DNA of 64,000 nucleotides from Amycolatopsis alkalitolerans (GTDB taxonomy: Bacteria; Actinomycetota; Actinomycetes; Mycobacteriales; Pseudonocardiaceae). The notes under the pieces are model-generated. The model did not search any database. It was not told the origin of the DNA and saw nothing but the letters and a program-made list of their open reading frames with translations. The stretch is from the NCBI RefSeq assembly GCF_006152065.1, contig NZ_VDFW01000003.1, positions 1 to 64,000 on the forward strand, written 5' to 3'. Each line of letters starts with the position of its first letter. Within the stretch, counting starts at the first letter, position 1. Positions 40,809 through 48,896 of the stretch are shown piece after piece. Position numbers and translations under genes: made by a program.

Positions 40809-43397
40809 GTGGCCGGACCTCGCGAACTCCAGCGCGTTCTCGCGCGCGGCGCCCAGCTGCACACCAGGGCCGCTGACGCGTCGGGAAACCTGCACAACGT
40901 CGAGGCCGTCCGCCTCCTGAATCGCGCGCTCAGACTGCTGGACTCCCTCGGTGCCCGCACCGAACCCGACTGGGTGCTGCTGCGCGCGCGGGTCCTCGTC
41001 AGCCTGGCCATGGCGGAAGCCGAGGTCGGTTCGGCGTCCGTCGGCCTGGCCCATCTCGACGACGCCGCCACGCTGCCGGCGTTGCTACCGGAAGATTTCG
41101 CGCCCGACAGGCTCGGCGCGGTCATCGAAGCGCAGCGGGCGCTCGTGCTGTGCCGGATCGGCCGGTTCGCCGAAGCGCTCGAGGGGTTCAACGCGATGAT
41201 CCCGGTACTCGAGCGTGATCCGGAGCAGAACGCGCTTCCGTTGTCGCGCAATCTGATGAACCGCGCACTGGTCCAGATGAGCCTCAACCGGCCGGATGAC
41301 GCGCTTTCCGATCTGCGCCGCTGCATAGATCTGGCCGAGCGGCACGGGCTGAGGAGGATAGAAGGCAAGGCGCGGCACAACTTCGGTGACCAGTCGCAGC
41401 TCGTCGGTGACATTCCCGCGGCCCTGCGGTACTACGAGCAGGCCGCGCGCATCTACGAGGCGGAGAGCCCGGGCTGGCTGCCGCGGCTCCGCCTGGACCA
41501 GGGGCGCGCCCTGCTGGCCGCCGGGCTCGCCGAGGAAGCGGCCCGCCAGCTGGACGAGGCGTTGCCGGAGCTGCGCCGGAACCGGGTGATCCAGGATGTC
41601 GCCGAGGCCGAGGTGGCGCGTGCCGCCGCCGCGATCCTCGAGCGCGACTTCCCGCTCGCGCGGCGGCTGGCGAGTGAGGCGCGCCGGCGGTTTCTCCGCC
41701 GTGGCAACGAAAGGTGGGCCGAGGTCGCCGCGCTGGCCAAACTGCGCGCGAACGCGACCGAAGCGCTGGAGGGGCAGCGGCGACCACCGGAACGGCTGCT
41801 GACGGAGTTGGTCGGGCATGCCGCGCGCCTCGCGGAGCTCGGGCTGCGTGACGAGGCGGCGGTGGCCCGGCTGCTCGCGGTCCGGCTGCACCTGCGGCGC
41901 GGGGCGGTCGGTGCGGCCGGGGACCTGCTCGCCCGGATCCCCAGACCACGCCAGACCACCCCGATCGACCATGTGATGCTGCATCGCCTGTGCCGGGCGG
42001 AACTCGCGGCGGTCCGGCGGAATTCGCGGACGGCGCTCGCGCAGGCGCGCGCCGGGTTCGCCGAGCTGAGCCGCGTCCGGGACCGGATGGGCGGGCTGGA
42101 TCTGGTGTGTGGTACGGCCGTGCACGGCCAGGAACTGGGCCGCCTCGCGGTCGGGCTGGTGCTGGACCGGGCCCGCGGAGATGCCGGGGCCAGAAGGGTT
42201 TTCGCCTGGCAGGAGCGCACGCGGGCGCAGGTGTACCGGTACGAGCCGTTGCCGGAGATCGCCGATCCGGTGCTGGCACGGCTGATCACCGAGATGCGGC
42301 ATGTGCAGCGCATCGCCCAGCAGAACCGGCTCGAGGGCAAACCGGTGTCCACTTTGGAGCAACGGTATGGCCGGCTGCAGCGCGAGGCGGGCCGGCTGGG
42401 CTGGTACACGAGCCCGTGGGGCAGGCCCCGGCCGGTCGCCACCCCGGACGAGGTGGCGGCGGCCCTCGGTGACCGCGTGCTCGTGAGCCTCACCGGATAC
42501 GGTGACCGGCTATCGGCGATCGTCGTGCGCGACGGCCGGTTCCGGGTGGTGACGCTCGGGCCGCTCGAAGAGACCGTCGAGATCACCAGGCAGCTGCATG
42601 CCGACCTCAACGTGCTCGCCCCCGATCACCTGCCGGCCTCGCTGGTCGACGCGGTGACCCACTCGGGCGAGAAGCGTGCGCGACTGCTCGATCGGTTGCT
42701 GGTGCACCCGCTCGCGGAGGCGATCGGGGACCGGGAGCTGGTGATCGTGCCGTTCGGCCCGCTGTATGCCTTGCCCTGGGCGGCTTTGCCGTCGCTGCGC
42801 GGGCGCCCGCTGTCCGTCGCCCCGTCGGCGACGGCGTGGCGCAGCGCGGCCGTGCGAGTCGCGCCGGAGCCGGTGGTGCTCGTCGGCGGGCCTGGCGTGC
42901 CCGGGGCGATCGGCGAGGTGCGTGAGCTGCGCTCGGTGTACCCGCAGGCCCGGCTGGTGGACGGCCCGAGCGCGACGAGCGGGGCCGTATTGTCCGCATT
43001 GGACGGTTCGGGCCTCGCGCATCTGGTGGCACACGGGGCACACGAGCCGGCGAACGCGTTGTTTTCACGGCTGGATCTCGTCGACGGCCCCCTGTTCGCG
43101 CACGAGACCGCACGGTTGCGGCAACCGCCGGAGCGGGTCGTGCTCGCGGCGTGCGAGCTGGCGATGAGCCATGTCCGGCCAGGTGAGGAGGCGCTGGGCT
43201 TCGCGGGCGCGCTGCTCGCGAGCGGCTCGCGCACGATCGTGGGCGCGATCGCCCGCGTGGGCGACCGCGCCGCCGCCGAAACGATGACCGACCTGCATCG
43301 CCGCCTGGCGAAGGGCATCTCACCGGCACTGGCACTGGCGGAGGCGACCGCGGCGGACCCGCTGCGGCGGCCGTTCCTGTGCCTGGGCGCCGGCTAG
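40809..43397 (+). CDS. TPR-CHAT caspase-like protease
   Basis: The 862-residue protein has an N-terminal and central superhelix of tetratricopeptide-like repeats (e.g. NVEAVRLLNRALRLLDSLGA, then GDIPAALRYYEQAARIYEAE and LAAGLAEEAARQLDEALPEL) and a C-terminal CHAT domain. The catalytic dyad is visible: His742 in LAHLVAHGAHEPA and Cys782 in VVLAACELAMSHV. The usual Gly-rich strand and the SGSRTIVGAIARV final segment are present. CHAT proteins are separase/caspase-like proteases that cleave a specific target in conflict or programmed-death systems. GTG 40809 is the start, about 48 bases after the small coupled protein. Confidence 0.9.
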   Translation: MAGPRELQRVLARGAQLHTRAADASGNLHNVEAVRLLNRALRLLDSLGARTEPDWVLLRARVLVSLAMAEAEVGSASVGLAHLDDAATLPALLPEDFAPDRLGAVIEAQRALVLCRIGRFAEALEGFNAMIPVLERDPEQNALPLSRNLMNRALVQMSLNRPDDALSDLRRCIDLAERHGLRRIEGKARHNFGDQSQLVGDIPAALRYYEQAARIYEAESPGWLPRLRLDQGRALLAAGLAEEAARQLDEALPELRRNRVIQDVAEAEVARAAAAILERDFPLARRLASEARRRFLRRGNERWAEVAALAKLRANATEALEGQRRPPERLLTELVGHAARLAELGLRDEAAVARLLAVRLHLRRGAVGAAGDLLARIPRPRQTTPIDHVMLHRLCRAELAAVRRNSRTALAQARAGFAELSRVRDRMGGLDLVCGTAVHGQELGRLAVGLVLDRARGDAGARRVFAWQERTRAQVYRYEPLPEIADPVLARLITEMRHVQRIAQQNRLEGKPVSTLEQRYGRLQREAGRLGWYTSPWGRPRPVATPDEVAAALGDRVLVSLTGYGDRLSAIVVRDGRFRVVTLGPLEETVEITRQLHADLNVLAPDHLPASLVDAVTHSGEKRARLLDRLLVHPLAEAIGDRELVIVPFGPLYALPWAALPSLRGRPLSVAPSATAWRSAAVRVAPEPVVLVGGPGVPGAIGEVRELRSVYPQARLVDGPSATSGAVLSALDGSGLAHLVAHGAHEPANALFSRLDLVDGPLFAHETARLRQPPERVVLAACELAMSHVRPGEEALGFAGALLASGSRTIVGAIARVGDRAAAETMTDLHRRLAKGISPALALAEATAADPLRRPFLCLGAG

Positions 43398-43843
43398 TCC
43401 CTTGTGGACCGTTCCGCGGCGCGGACCAGCTGGGCCGAGATGACCAGCAGCGCCCCTCGCAGGAACTCACGCATGAGCGGTCCGGTTCCCGGGATCCGTT
43501 CGGTGAAGGATCCCCGCCAGCGCAGGTCGGTGCCGCCCGCGGCGTTGGGGGTGAAGATCACCTCACCGCGGTAGTCGTTCACCGGCGCCCGGCGGGCGAA
43601 GGTGTAGACGTGACGCCGGTCCTGCTCGTATTCGAGGGTCTCCTCGTGCATGATCACGGGGAACAGCCCGACGCGGCGGATCGCGCCGACGCCGCCGACC
43701 GGATCGGCCCATCGCTCCCAGCCGGATCGCAGTGGTTTCGCCCAGTCGGACCAGCGGCCGCCGTCGGTCTCGAGGCGGAACAGGGCGGCCGGCGGCGCGG
43801 TACTGGCGCGGTTGATCTCGAAGGAGAACGTTCTGGGTGCCAT
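43394..43843 (-). CDS. SRPBCC-family protein, possible toxin of an MT0933-type pair
   Basis: The 149-residue protein has an SRPBCC fold: TFSFEINRASTAPPAALFRL, WSDWAKPLRSGWERW, then VGAIRRVGLFPVIMHEETLE and LRWRGSFTERIPGTGPLMRE. This is the polyketide cyclase/MxaD-like version. In M. tuberculosis an SRPBCC protein (Rv0910) is the toxin partner of the antitoxin Rv0909; the divergent neighbour here is an Rv0909/MT0933-like protein, which makes the same relation plausible. Its 3' end overlaps the CHAT gene by four bases. ATG 43843 is used. Confidence 0.75.
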   Translation of the reverse strand: MAPRTFSFEINRASTAPPAALFRLETDGGRWSDWAKPLRSGWERWADPVGGVGAIRRVGLFPVIMHEETLEYEQDRRHVYTFARRAPVNDYRGEVIFTPNAAGGTDLRWRGSFTERIPGTGPLMREFLRGALLVISAQLVRAAERSTRD

Positions 43844-43895
43844 GTGCCGCCCTTCTCGCGGTGCGCCGGTGTCCGATTCGGTGTTCGATGGTGTC

Positions 43896-44123
43896 ATGGG
43901 CATCAACTTCGACGAGATCAAGAAAAAGGCACAGGACGCGCTGGGTCAAAACGCCGAGAAGATCGAGCACGGGATCGACAAGGCGAGCGGCTTCGCGAAG
44001 TCCAGGTTCGGCCGGCACGCCGGCAAGATCGACGACGTCAGCAGCAAGGCCAAGGACTTCCTCCGCAAGAACCAGGGCGGCGAAGAGCCAGGCCCGGACG
44101 GTCCCGGCCCCGCGCAGCAGTAG
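43896..44123 (+). CDS. MT0933/Rv0909-like antitoxin
   Basis: The 75-residue protein is a highly charged helix: NFDEIKKKAQDALGQNAEKI, then EHGIDKASGFAKSRFGRHAG and KIDDVSSKAKDFLRK, with an acidic Gly/Pro tail. It is the MT0933-like antitoxin family layout (FDd...KA......k....iek). In mycobacteria such proteins neutralise an SRPBCC protein encoded beside them. Here the partner is divergent rather than downstream, with 52 bases between the starts. Confidence 0.8.
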   Translation: MGINFDEIKKKAQDALGQNAEKIEHGIDKASGFAKSRFGRHAGKIDDVSSKAKDFLRKNQGGEEPGPDGPGPAQQ

Positions 44124-44145
44124 GCACCGTTCCCGGCTGGACGCC

Positions 44146-45114
44146 TCAGGCCACCTCGCCGATCGCGGTTTCGTCGGCGATCGCCGTGATGCGGCCGCCG
44201 CGTTCGCCCAGGGCGCGCAGGCCCTCGCGGGCGTCCGGGGCGGCAAGGTCCACGCGGACCCCCGCCGGCGTCAGCTCACGCGCCTGCGCAAGCGCTTGCG
44301 CCCCCTTGTGACCTGCGTTGATCGTGGCCGCCAGTCCGCCGGTCGACGCGAGCGAACCGCGCATCGCGCCCAGACGGCCGAGCGCGTCGTCGAGCACCGG
44401 CAGCAGCGCCTCGCGGTTGCCCTCCGTCATCGCCCGCACCAGCTCCGGGCGGGTACTCGCCACCCGGGTGCCGTCGGTGTACGAGCCGGCGGCCAGCGCC
44501 ATCGGCACCGGCCCGCCCTCCGAGCCGATCGTCGCGAGCACCGCCGCCAGCAGGTGCGGCAGGTGTGAGATCCGGGCGACCGCCTCGTCATGTGTCTTCG
44601 CCGTGAGCGGTATGACGTGCGCGCCGACGTCCAGCGCGAGCCGCGCCACCTCCGCCCAGGCCGCCAGATCGGTGTCCTCCTCGACGCAGGCGACCCAGGC
44701 CGCGCCGCCGAACAGCGCGGCGTTGCCGGCCCGCCAGCCGGACTCGGCGGTGCCCGCCATCGGGTGCCCGCCGACGAACCGTGTCCCGGGCGCGATCGAC
44801 CGTACCGACGCCAGTACGGAGGACTTCACGCTCGTGACATCGGTCAGCAGGCAGTTCGGCGCGCAGGACCCGACCTGGCGCAGGACCCCGTCGATCGCCG
44901 TGAGCGGCACGGCGAGCACGACGAGAGCGTCCTGGCCGGCCGCCCTCCGCAAGGCGGCTTCGACGTCCGTCGACGCGTCGAAGCCCTCGGCACCGGCCGC
45001 CGCGGCGTCGGCTTCCGAGGCCGTCGCGGCCCACACCTCACGCCCGACCGCGGAGGCCGCGCGTAGCAGTGAGCCGCCGATCAACCCCAGCCCGATCACG
45101 CATACGTCTCGCAC
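44146..45114 (-). CDS. tyrA: Prephenate dehydrogenase
   Basis: The 322-residue protein opens VCVIGLGLIGGSLLRAASAV with the NAD-binding GxGxxGG, then VVLAVPLTAIDGVLRQVG, CLLTDVTSVKSSVL (the tD.tSvK box) and FVGGHPMAGTAESGW (the GgHPmaG box with catalytic His), and the family's helical C-terminal part (THDEAVARISHLPHLLAAVL). It oxidatively decarboxylates prephenate to 4-hydroxyphenylpyruvate for tyrosine. No ACT domain is present. The start is GTG 45114, seven bases after the M20 amidohydrolase stop, so they may share a transcript. Confidence 0.92.
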   Translation of the reverse strand: MRDVCVIGLGLIGGSLLRAASAVGREVWAATASEADAAAAGAEGFDASTDVEAALRRAAGQDALVVLAVPLTAIDGVLRQVGSCAPNCLLTDVTSVKSSVLASVRSIAPGTRFVGGHPMAGTAESGWRAGNAALFGGAAWVACVEEDTDLAAWAEVARLALDVGAHVIPLTAKTHDEAVARISHLPHLLAAVLATIGSEGGPVPMALAAGSYTDGTRVASTRPELVRAMTEGNREALLPVLDDALGRLGAMRGSLASTGGLAATINAGHKGAQALAQARELTPAGVRVDLAAPDAREGLRALGERGGRITAIADETAIGEVA

Positions 45115-45120
45115 GGGGCG

Positions 45121-46374
45121 TCATCCTGCCAGTGTGTGGCGCGGCGCGCGCAACGCGTCTAGGGCGTACGCCGCGTACATCGCGACACCAGCCGGGAAAG
45201 CGCTTTCGTCGTGCAGCGCGCGGTTCGAGTGGTTGGGCGCGGCCTCGTCCGGATCAGTACCGGGCGGGCACGCGCCCAGGAACGCGAAAGCGCCGGGTAC
45301 CCGTTGCAGCACATAGGAAAAGTCCTCGCCGCCCATCAGCGGTGCCGGCATCGGGACGGAATGCTCGGCGCCCAGCACCTCGCGCCCGAGCGCCAGCACC
45401 CGGTTCGCCTCGACCGGATCGTTGGCGGTCACCGGGTAGCCGGGTTCGAGATCGACCTGGACACGGCAGCCGTGCGCCGCGCCGACCGCCTCGCACACCT
45501 TCGGCAGCTCCTCGCGCACGAGCGCGCGGCTGTGCTCGGACAGCGTCCGGAAGGTGCCTTCGAGCTCGGCGGTCTCGGGGATGATGTTGGTCGTCGTGCC
45601 GGCCGCGATCCGGGTCACCGAGAGCACGGCCGGGTCGAACACGCTGACCCGTCGCGTGATCATCGTCTGCAGCGCGCCGACCATCGCCGCCGCGGCCGGG
45701 ATGGGATCGATCGTGTGGTGCGGCGCGGAACCGTGCCCACCCTTGCCGATCACGCGCACGAAGAAGTTGTCCGTGGACGCCATCATTGGACCGGGCCTGG
45801 TCTGCAGCTGCCCGGAGGCGATGTTCGTCGAAATGTGCAGGCCGAAGGCTCGCTGGACGCGCTCGCCAGCGGCGTCGAGCACACCCTCGTGGATCATGTG
45901 CCGCGCGCCGTGGAATCCCTCCTCACCGGGCTGGAACATGAACACGACCGAACCGGCGAGCTCCTCGACATGCGCGGTGAGGAGCCGCGCGGCCGAGGCG
46001 AGCATCGCGACATGCGTGTCGTGACCGCAGGCGTGCATCGTGCCCGGTTCGAGTGACGCGAACTCGAGGCCGGTGTCCTCCTGCAGCGGCAGGGCGTCCA
46101 TGTCACCACGCAGCAGCACCGAGGGCCCCGGCTGCGCGCCGCGGAGGACCGCGGTGAGTGAGGTCGTCGACTTGCCGGGCCGCACCTCCAGCGGCAGATC
46201 GTCGAGCGCGTCGCGGATCGTCGCCTGCGTGCGGGGCAGGTCGAGGCCGCGCTCGGGGTGGCGGTGGATCTCCCGGCGGAGCTCGACGGTGGTCGGCTGC
46301 AGGGCCCGCGCTTCGGCGAGCAACCCGGCGAAGCGGGCGTCGGGCAGGGAGGGCAGCTCGGTGGGTCCGGTCAT
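45121..46374 (-). CDS. M20-family amidohydrolase
   Basis: The 417-residue protein has the M20D signature: RREIHRHPERGLDLPRTQAT, then LLRGDMDALPLQED and HACGHDTHVAMLASAARLLT with the metal-binding Cys-His and Asp-His residues, FMFQPGEEGFHGARHMI, and near the end PLMGGEDFSYVLQRVPGAFA. It hydrolyses N-acyl amino acids or hippurate-like amides. It directly precedes tyrA on the same strand. ATG 46374 is used; ATG 46392 is in frame. Confidence 0.9.
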   Translation of the reverse strand: MTGPTELPSLPDARFAGLLAEARALQPTTVELRREIHRHPERGLDLPRTQATIRDALDDLPLEVRPGKSTTSLTAVLRGAQPGPSVLLRGDMDALPLQEDTGLEFASLEPGTMHACGHDTHVAMLASAARLLTAHVEELAGSVVFMFQPGEEGFHGARHMIHEGVLDAAGERVQRAFGLHISTNIASGQLQTRPGPMMASTDNFFVRVIGKGGHGSAPHHTIDPIPAAAAMVGALQTMITRRVSVFDPAVLSVTRIAAGTTTNIIPETAELEGTFRTLSEHSRALVREELPKVCEAVGAAHGCRVQVDLEPGYPVTANDPVEANRVLALGREVLGAEHSVPMPAPLMGGEDFSYVLQRVPGAFAFLGACPPGTDPDEAAPNHSNRALHDESAFPAGVAMYAAYALDALRAPRHTLAG

Positions 46375-46422
46375 ATCACGATGGTGACCCATAGTCGCGG
46401 GGAGCGGGTATACGGTGTGCGC

Positions 46423-46905
46423 ATGTCGGTGAAGGAGCCGGTGGCCGGGTTCGCCGTGGCCGTCGTCAGGGAAGACGGCAAGTGGCGGTGCAGCGCGCTG
46501 GAAGCCGGGGCGCTGGCCAATCTGGATGCCGCGATCACGGCACTGGGGAAGCTACGTTCGACGGGAGCGGTGTTCGCGCTGCTGGCGGTCGACGACGAGT
46601 TCTTCGTGATCGTCCGGCCGAGCCCGCGCGGGCCGTCCCTGCTGCTGTCGGACGCGGCGGCGGCGCTGGACTACGACATCGCCGCGGACGTGCTCGACGT
46701 GTTGCGCGCCGACGCGCCCGACGAGGACGACGATTCGATCTACTCCGAAGGCGATCTGGAGATTCTTGCGGACGTGGGGCTGCCCGGGCCCGAGCTCGAG
46801 GTGATCGCCGGCGAGGTGGACCTGTATCCGGACGAGCAGCTCCAGATGATCGCGCAGCGCTGCGGGTTCGCCGACGAGTTCGGCTCGCTGCTCGACGACA
46901 TGTGA
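46423..46905 (+). CDS. TadA-associated protein
   Basis: The 160-residue protein has VAGFAVAVVREDGKWRCSAL, then RSTGAVFALLAVDDEFFVIV and an acidic second half ending DEQLQMIAQRCGFADEFGSL. This is the pattern of the actinobacterial protein encoded directly ahead of tadA. Its role in tRNA editing is not established. Its stop overlaps the tadA start (TGATG). Confidence 0.88.
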   Translation: MSVKEPVAGFAVAVVREDGKWRCSALEAGALANLDAAITALGKLRSTGAVFALLAVDDEFFVIVRPSPRGPSLLLSDAAAALDYDIAADVLDVLRADAPDEDDDSIYSEGDLEILADVGLPGPELEVIAGEVDLYPDEQLQMIAQRCGFADEFGSLLDDM

Positions 46906-47354
46906 TGGACTCCGACCTGGTTCGCACCGCGATCGAGGCGGCCAGGAAGGCCGGTTCGGACGTACCGGTCGGCGCGGCCGTCTTCGGCCCGGACGGTCAG
47001 CTGCTCGCGTCGGCGCACAACGCGCGTGAGGAGCTCGGCGACCCGACGGCGCACGCGGAGATCCTCGCCCTGCGCGAGGCGGCGCGCGTACACGGCGACG
47101 GCTGGCGGCTCGAAGGCTGCACGCTGGCGGTCACTGTCGAACCGTGCACGATGTGCGCCGGAGCGCTGGTGTTGGCGCGCGTGGCGCGGGTGGTGTTCGG
47201 CGCGTGGGAGCCGCGGACGGGCGCGGTCGGATCGCTGTGGGACGTGGTGCGCGACCGGCGGCTCAACCACCGGCCAGAAGTGGTGGGCGGTGTGCTCGAA
47301 GCCGAGTGCGCCGCCCTGCTCGACGCGTTCTTCGACACTCGCCGGTCCGTGTGA
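46905..47354 (+). CDS. tadA: tRNA-specific adenosine deaminase
   Basis: The 149-residue enzyme has the deaminase zinc boxes: PTAHAEILALREAARVHG (His and Glu) and TVEPCTMCAGALVLARVARV (PCxxC), followed by VVFGAWEPRTGAVGSLWDVV. It converts the wobble adenosine of tRNA-Arg(ACG) to inosine. Next to tRNA-Ser(CGA) as in other actinobacteria. Coupled by overlap to the upstream gene. Confidence 0.93.
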   Translation: MDSDLVRTAIEAARKAGSDVPVGAAVFGPDGQLLASAHNAREELGDPTAHAEILALREAARVHGDGWRLEGCTLAVTVEPCTMCAGALVLARVARVVFGAWEPRTGAVGSLWDVVRDRRLNHRPEVVGGVLEAECAALLDAFFDTRRSV

Positions 47355-47429
47355 TCGGCTGCCCGGCGGCGCTTCGGTACGCGCTCCCCTCGATGAAGCC
47401 GGCGAAGGCCGTGCAGTACCCTAGTCGGC

Positions 47430-47516
47430 GGTAGCGTGTCCGAGCGGCCGAAGGAGCACGACTCGAAATCGTGTGACGGTTGATCCCGTCCGTGGGTTCA
47501 AATCCCACCGCTACCG
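47430..47516 (+). tRNA. tRNA-Ser(CGA)
   Basis: The 87-base sequence folds as a class II tRNA: acceptor GGTAGCG with CGCTACC, discriminator G, an anticodon loop CTCGAAA (anticodon CGA at 47464-47466), a long variable arm, and the T loop GGTTCAAATCC. No CCA is encoded. Confidence 0.95.
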
Positions 47517-47528
47517 CTGTCGATGCAG

Positions 47529-47562
47529 AGTGCCCGTCCCCGTAGTCGCGGGGACGGGCACT
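47529..47562. terminator. Terminator after tRNA-Ser(CGA)
   Basis: AGTGCCCGTCCCCG (47529-47542) pairs perfectly with CGGGGACGGGCACT (47549-47562) around a six-base loop; T-rich sequence follows. Confidence 0.85.
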
Positions 47563-47600
47563 GTGTTGTTCGGCGTTTCGGTTTCTCCGATCGCGGCAAC

Positions 47601-47615
47601 GTCTCACTTTGAGAC
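47601..47615. promoter_or_regulatory. Palindrome GTCTCACTTTGAGAC before the alcohol dehydrogenase
   Basis: Six-base arms GTCTCA/TGAGAC surround CTT. The symmetric TCTCA/TGAGA motif recalls operators of GAF/Fis-type activators that switch on dehydrogenase genes in actinobacteria. Identity of the binder is inferred. Confidence 0.6.
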
Positions 47616-47682
47616 AGCCTGCCCCTCGGTTCGTCAGTAGCGTCGACGTGGTCGGGACAGCGACGATCAAGGAGGATTGGCG

Positions 47683-48726
47683 ATGAAAGCCCTTGTCTAC
47701 CACGGTCCTGGGGAAAAGGTGTGGGAAGACGTACCCGACGCGACCGTCCAGGAACCCACGGACGTGGTGGTCCGGGTCGACACGACGACGATCTGCGGGA
47801 CCGACCTGCACATCCTGCAAGGTGACGTGGCCGCGGTGACCGACGGCCGCATCCTTGGCCACGAGGCTGTCGGCACAGTCACCGAGGTCGGCGACGCGGT
47901 ACGCGGGTTCCACGTCGGCGATCGCGTGCTGGTCCCGGCGATCACGAAATGCGGCCGCTGCGCCTACTGCCAGCGGGGAATGCCATCGCACTGCCAGACC
48001 GTCGGCGGGATCGGCTGGATCTTCGGGCACCTCATCGACGGCACACAAGCCGAGTTCGTCCGTGTGCCGTATGCAGATACGTCGCTGTACTCGGTGCCCG
48101 ACGACGTCACCAACGAGCAGGCCATCTTCCTCGCGGACTCGCTGCCAACCGGGTATGAGGTCGGCGTGCTGGCCGGAAACGTCCGGCCAGGCGACACGGT
48201 CGCCGTCGTCGGCGCCGGCGCGGTGGGCCTGGCGGCGATCCTGACGACCGGGCTGTGGGGCGCGTCGAAGGTGATCGCCATCGACAGCAACAAGTTCCGC
48301 CTGACGAAGGCACTGGAGTTCGGCGCAACCGACGCCGTCGAGGTCGGTCCCGACGTCGTGGCTGATGTCATCGCCCTCACCGACGGGCTCGGCGTCGAGG
48401 TCGCCATCGAGGCGGTCGGCTACCCGCAGACACTGCGAACCGCGGCGTCCCTCGTGCGCCCGGGCGGGACGATCGCGAATATCGGCGTGCACGGTGCGCC
48501 CGTCGAGCTTCCGATGCAGGACATGTGGATTCAGAACATCGCGCTCACGATGGGGCTGGTCGACACCGTTTCCATTCCGACCCTGCTGAAAATGGTGGCG
48601 AGCGGGCGAATTCCGGCGGAGAAGATGGGCACGCACTCGTTCACGTTCGACCAGATCGACGATGCGTACGACGTGTTCAAGAACGCCGCCGCGAACGAGG
48701 CACTCAAGGTCGTCATTACACCTTGA
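47683..48726 (+). CDS. Zinc-dependent alcohol dehydrogenase
   Basis: The 347-residue enzyme has the zinc MDR layout: TTICGTDLHILQGD (catalytic Cys), ILGHEAVGTVTEVGD (His-Glu), the structural-zinc loop KCGRCAYCQRGMPSHC with all four cysteines, and the NAD(P) site VAVVGAGAVGLAAIL (GxGxxG). It reduces aldehydes or oxidises small alcohols. A palindrome upstream (47601-47615) and AGGAGG before ATG 47683 suggest inducible expression. Confidence 0.92.
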   Translation: MKALVYHGPGEKVWEDVPDATVQEPTDVVVRVDTTTICGTDLHILQGDVAAVTDGRILGHEAVGTVTEVGDAVRGFHVGDRVLVPAITKCGRCAYCQRGMPSHCQTVGGIGWIFGHLIDGTQAEFVRVPYADTSLYSVPDDVTNEQAIFLADSLPTGYEVGVLAGNVRPGDTVAVVGAGAVGLAAILTTGLWGASKVIAIDSNKFRLTKALEFGATDAVEVGPDVVADVIALTDGLGVEVAIEAVGYPQTLRTAASLVRPGGTIANIGVHGAPVELPMQDMWIQNIALTMGLVDTVSIPTLLKMVASGRIPAEKMGTHSFTFDQIDDAYDVFKNAAANEALKVVITP

Positions 48727-48896
48727 CCGGTGTGGTGGCACTCCGGCGTCGCGGGCGCAACCGACCAAAGTCGGGCCTTTCCGCGGCGCTGACCTGCTAG
48801 AACGCAACCGTTACCTGTTGTTACTGCCAGCTCTTCCCCGGTCTCACCGGTTCGAGGGACGATGCCTCGACTGATCGAGACTGAGGGGGACTGAGA

